From HGM10611 sp964384805 (GTDB lineage: Bacteria > Bacillota_I > Bacilli_A > ML615J-28 > CAG-313): a stretch of DNA of 50,851 bases. The first letter of the stretch is position 1, and each line of letters starts with the position of its first letter. This document shows positions 49,529 through 50,851 of this stretch, in pieces. The translations under genes and the position numbers were made by a program. The notes beneath the pieces are model-generated. The model did not search any database. It had not been told where the DNA came from and saw only the letters and a program-made list of their open reading frames with translations. The stretch covers positions 1 to 50,851 of the forward strand of contig CAYLLO010000005.1 in the NCBI GenBank assembly GCA_964384805.1, in the 5' to 3' direction.

Positions 49529-50719
49529 TCAATTAAGCAGCCAATCCGCAATATCAACAATCCGTACCCCCTCATACTGGTACTCATCGTGTCGAGTACG
49601 AGCAATTACCATCTTGGGATAAGCATCCTTAATTTGAAGTAACGGCAAAACCTCACGTTCAAAAGTCTTGTTATCGCTAATATTATCCGAAACTTGTATA
49701 TAAATCTTTTCATTACGTTTGATGGCAACAAAGTCGATTTCTTTTTTGTAAAGCACGCCAACATAGACCTCATATCCTCTACGAAGCAGCTCTATCGCAA
49801 CTACATTTTCAAGGATTCTGCCGTAGTCCATATTCTTTGTGCCGAGTTTGGCGTAGCGGAAGGTATGGTCACTCAAATAATACTTATCGTTGCTTGAAAG
49901 ATACTTTTTGCCCTTGATGTCATATCTATGGACTTTATAAAAGGCAAAGGCATTGCACAAATACTGAATATACAAACTAATGGTAACGTGGTTGACTTTT
50001 TCCTTTAATCCGCTGAAAGTGTTCGTAATATTTCGTGCCGAGGTTAGATTGGAGATGTTGTCCATAAGAAAATCTACAAGTCTATCCATCAACTGCATAT
50101 TACGGATTTTATATTTCTTGCGAATATCACGGACAATTAAGGTATTGAAAACATCAGCAATGTAATCATACTTGTCTTCTTGATCTTTATACAGATATGA
50201 TCCAGCCATGCCACCCTCAATCATATACTTATCAACGGCGGCATACTTATCGCTGTAACCAAAATATTGAATATATTCGCTGAACGAGAATGGGAACACC
50301 TTGATTTCAAATGTTCTCCCTGTAAACAGCGTAGCAAGGTCAGAACTCAAAAGAAAGGCATTCGAGCCGGTGATATAAATATCAAACTTTTCGGATGCAT
50401 GCAGACCGTTGATTGCTTTCTCAAAGTCGGTACACATCTGAACTTCATCAATCAAAACAAAATTTTCTTTGCCTGCTACATACTGCGAATTGATGTAGTC
50501 GTACAAGGGGCGATATTCAAGCAGATGGTCAAACTCTGGTAAGTTGAAGTTGATTTGAATGATGTTATGGTCTGGTACACTCTGTTCGATATGATTTTTG
50601 AACGTTTCAAGCAGCTTGGACTTTCCACTACGACGAACACCTGTAATGACTTTAATATCCGGAGTACCGATTACATTGATAAGTTTTTCTAAATAATGAT
50701 TTCGAGTTATAAGTTTCAT
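49529..50719 (-). CDS. AAA_14/DUF4143 ATP-binding protein
   Basis: The 396-residue protein belongs to a widespread prokaryotic ATPase family. Walker A is GVRRSGKS (27-34), Walker B is NFVLIDEVQ, a sensor-like Asn is in ITGSNAFLLS, and the C-terminal DUF4143 domain has a nuclease-like motif (KKEIDFVAIKRNEKIYIQVS). The functions of these proteins are unknown. Some are proposed to act in DNA transactions or toxin-antitoxin-like roles. Its base composition is visibly richer in G+C than all other genes here (for example TGCATGCAGACCGTTG), which suggests recent acquisition. It is complete, with a consensus promoter, and is monocistronic. The ribosome binding site is GAGGTG. Confidence 0.92.
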   Translation of the reverse strand: MKLITRNHYLEKLINVIGTPDIKVITGVRRSGKSKLLETFKNHIEQSVPDHNIIQINFNLPEFDHLLEYRPLYDYINSQYVAGKENFVLIDEVQMCTDFEKAINGLHASEKFDIYITGSNAFLLSSDLATLFTGRTFEIKVFPFSFSEYIQYFGYSDKYAAVDKYMIEGGMAGSYLYKDQEDKYDYIADVFNTLIVRDIRKKYKIRNMQLMDRLVDFLMDNISNLTSARNITNTFSGLKEKVNHVTISLYIQYLCNAFAFYKVHRYDIKGKKYLSSNDKYYLSDHTFRYAKLGTKNMDYGRILENVVAIELLRRGYEVYVGVLYKKEIDFVAIKRNEKIYIQVSDNISDNKTFEREVLPLLQIKDAYPKMVIARTRHDEYQYEGVRIVDIADWLLN

Positions 50720-50741
50720 GATGCATCACCTCACAGTTTAT

Positions 50742-50770
50742 ATTATACCACAATTTCTTGCCATTTTCAA
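50742..50770 (-). promoter_or_regulatory. Promoter of the AAA_14/DUF4143 gene
   Basis: On the minus strand TTGAAA (50765-50770) and TATAAT (50742-50747) are 17 nt apart, with extended TGG. An inverted pair CCATTTT/AAAATGG (50761-50767, 50781-50787) overlaps the -35 and might be an operator. The rest of the window to 50851 shows no gene. Confidence 0.78.
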
Positions 50771-50851
50771 TAAATTTTCAAAAATGGTAAATAGAAATCT
50801 GATTGTTTTGTGATATATTCAAAATAGTAGTTTTATGAAATTTACAAAATA

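Noticed and set aside
1..50851. CRISPR array, rRNA genes, integrase or recombinase
   Set aside because: No regularly spaced direct repeats, no rRNA segments and no tyrosine or serine recombinase reading frame were seen anywhere in the window.

Overview
The window is AT-rich bacterial chromosome (roughly 30% G+C by eye) with the standard code: TGA is used as a stop, for example in sufS. Several features suggest a low-G+C Firmicute of class Bacilli, probably a gut Erysipelotrichales/Turicibacter-like lineage, though I cannot name a species. They are the sporulation genes yabP-yabQ, the lysS/hslO/ftsH/tilS/rqcP gene set that is clustered in Bacillus, a sufCDSUB operon, mnmG-rsmG-soj, and sigma-A promoters of TTGACA-17-TATAAT or extended TGnTATAAT type.

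Layout. 1-2740: tRNA-Gln and tRNA-Tyr, yabP-yabQ, and lysS on the other strand. 2745-8690: an unknown acidic protein, an orphan peptide-binding lipoprotein, yebC, hslO and an M18 aminopeptidase. 8688-13441: maf with a membrane protein, then tilS-ftsH-rqcP from one clear promoter. 13563-18381: pyk, and facing it an operon of an alpha/beta hydrolase, a membrane-fused MurF-like ligase and an atypical Ddl. 18592-24190: a small XRE regulator and a complete branched-chain amino-acid transporter (livKHMGF) whose LivF carries an extra segment. 24252-27990: two surface lipoproteins sharing Cys-rich repeats. 28002-33851: apbE-sufCDSUB. 33936-36647: a large TasA-signal surface protein whose only visible promoter lies inside an inverted-repeat-bounded segment and points away from the gene. 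36648-39132: a YhbD-like regulator, a bactofilin and two membrane proteins. 39195-40728: an AlbA_2/Schlafen-type regulator with an operator-like promoter. 40857-44714: zinc-ribbon protein, mnmG, rsmG, soj and DUF951, without parB. 44833-48999: MarR plus a heterodimeric ABC exporter. 49081-50851: a decayed linear-amide-hydrolase fragment and an AAA_14/DUF4143 ATPase with visibly higher G+C, apparently acquired DNA.

Main result. Two 22-nt inverted repeats (36130-36151 and 36236-36257, one mismatch) bound an 84-nt segment holding a good promoter (TTGCAT-17-TATAAT). It reads away from the 699-residue surface protein at 34001-36100. Flipping the segment would place the start of transcription about 50 nt upstream of that gene's start codon, behind its ribosome binding site. 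This has the form of an invertible, phase-variable promoter caught in the OFF position. No recombinase gene lies in the window. The membrane-anchored MurF/Ddl/hydrolase operon, the soj gene without its partner, and the bactofilin operon with a palindromic promoter are secondary points of interest.
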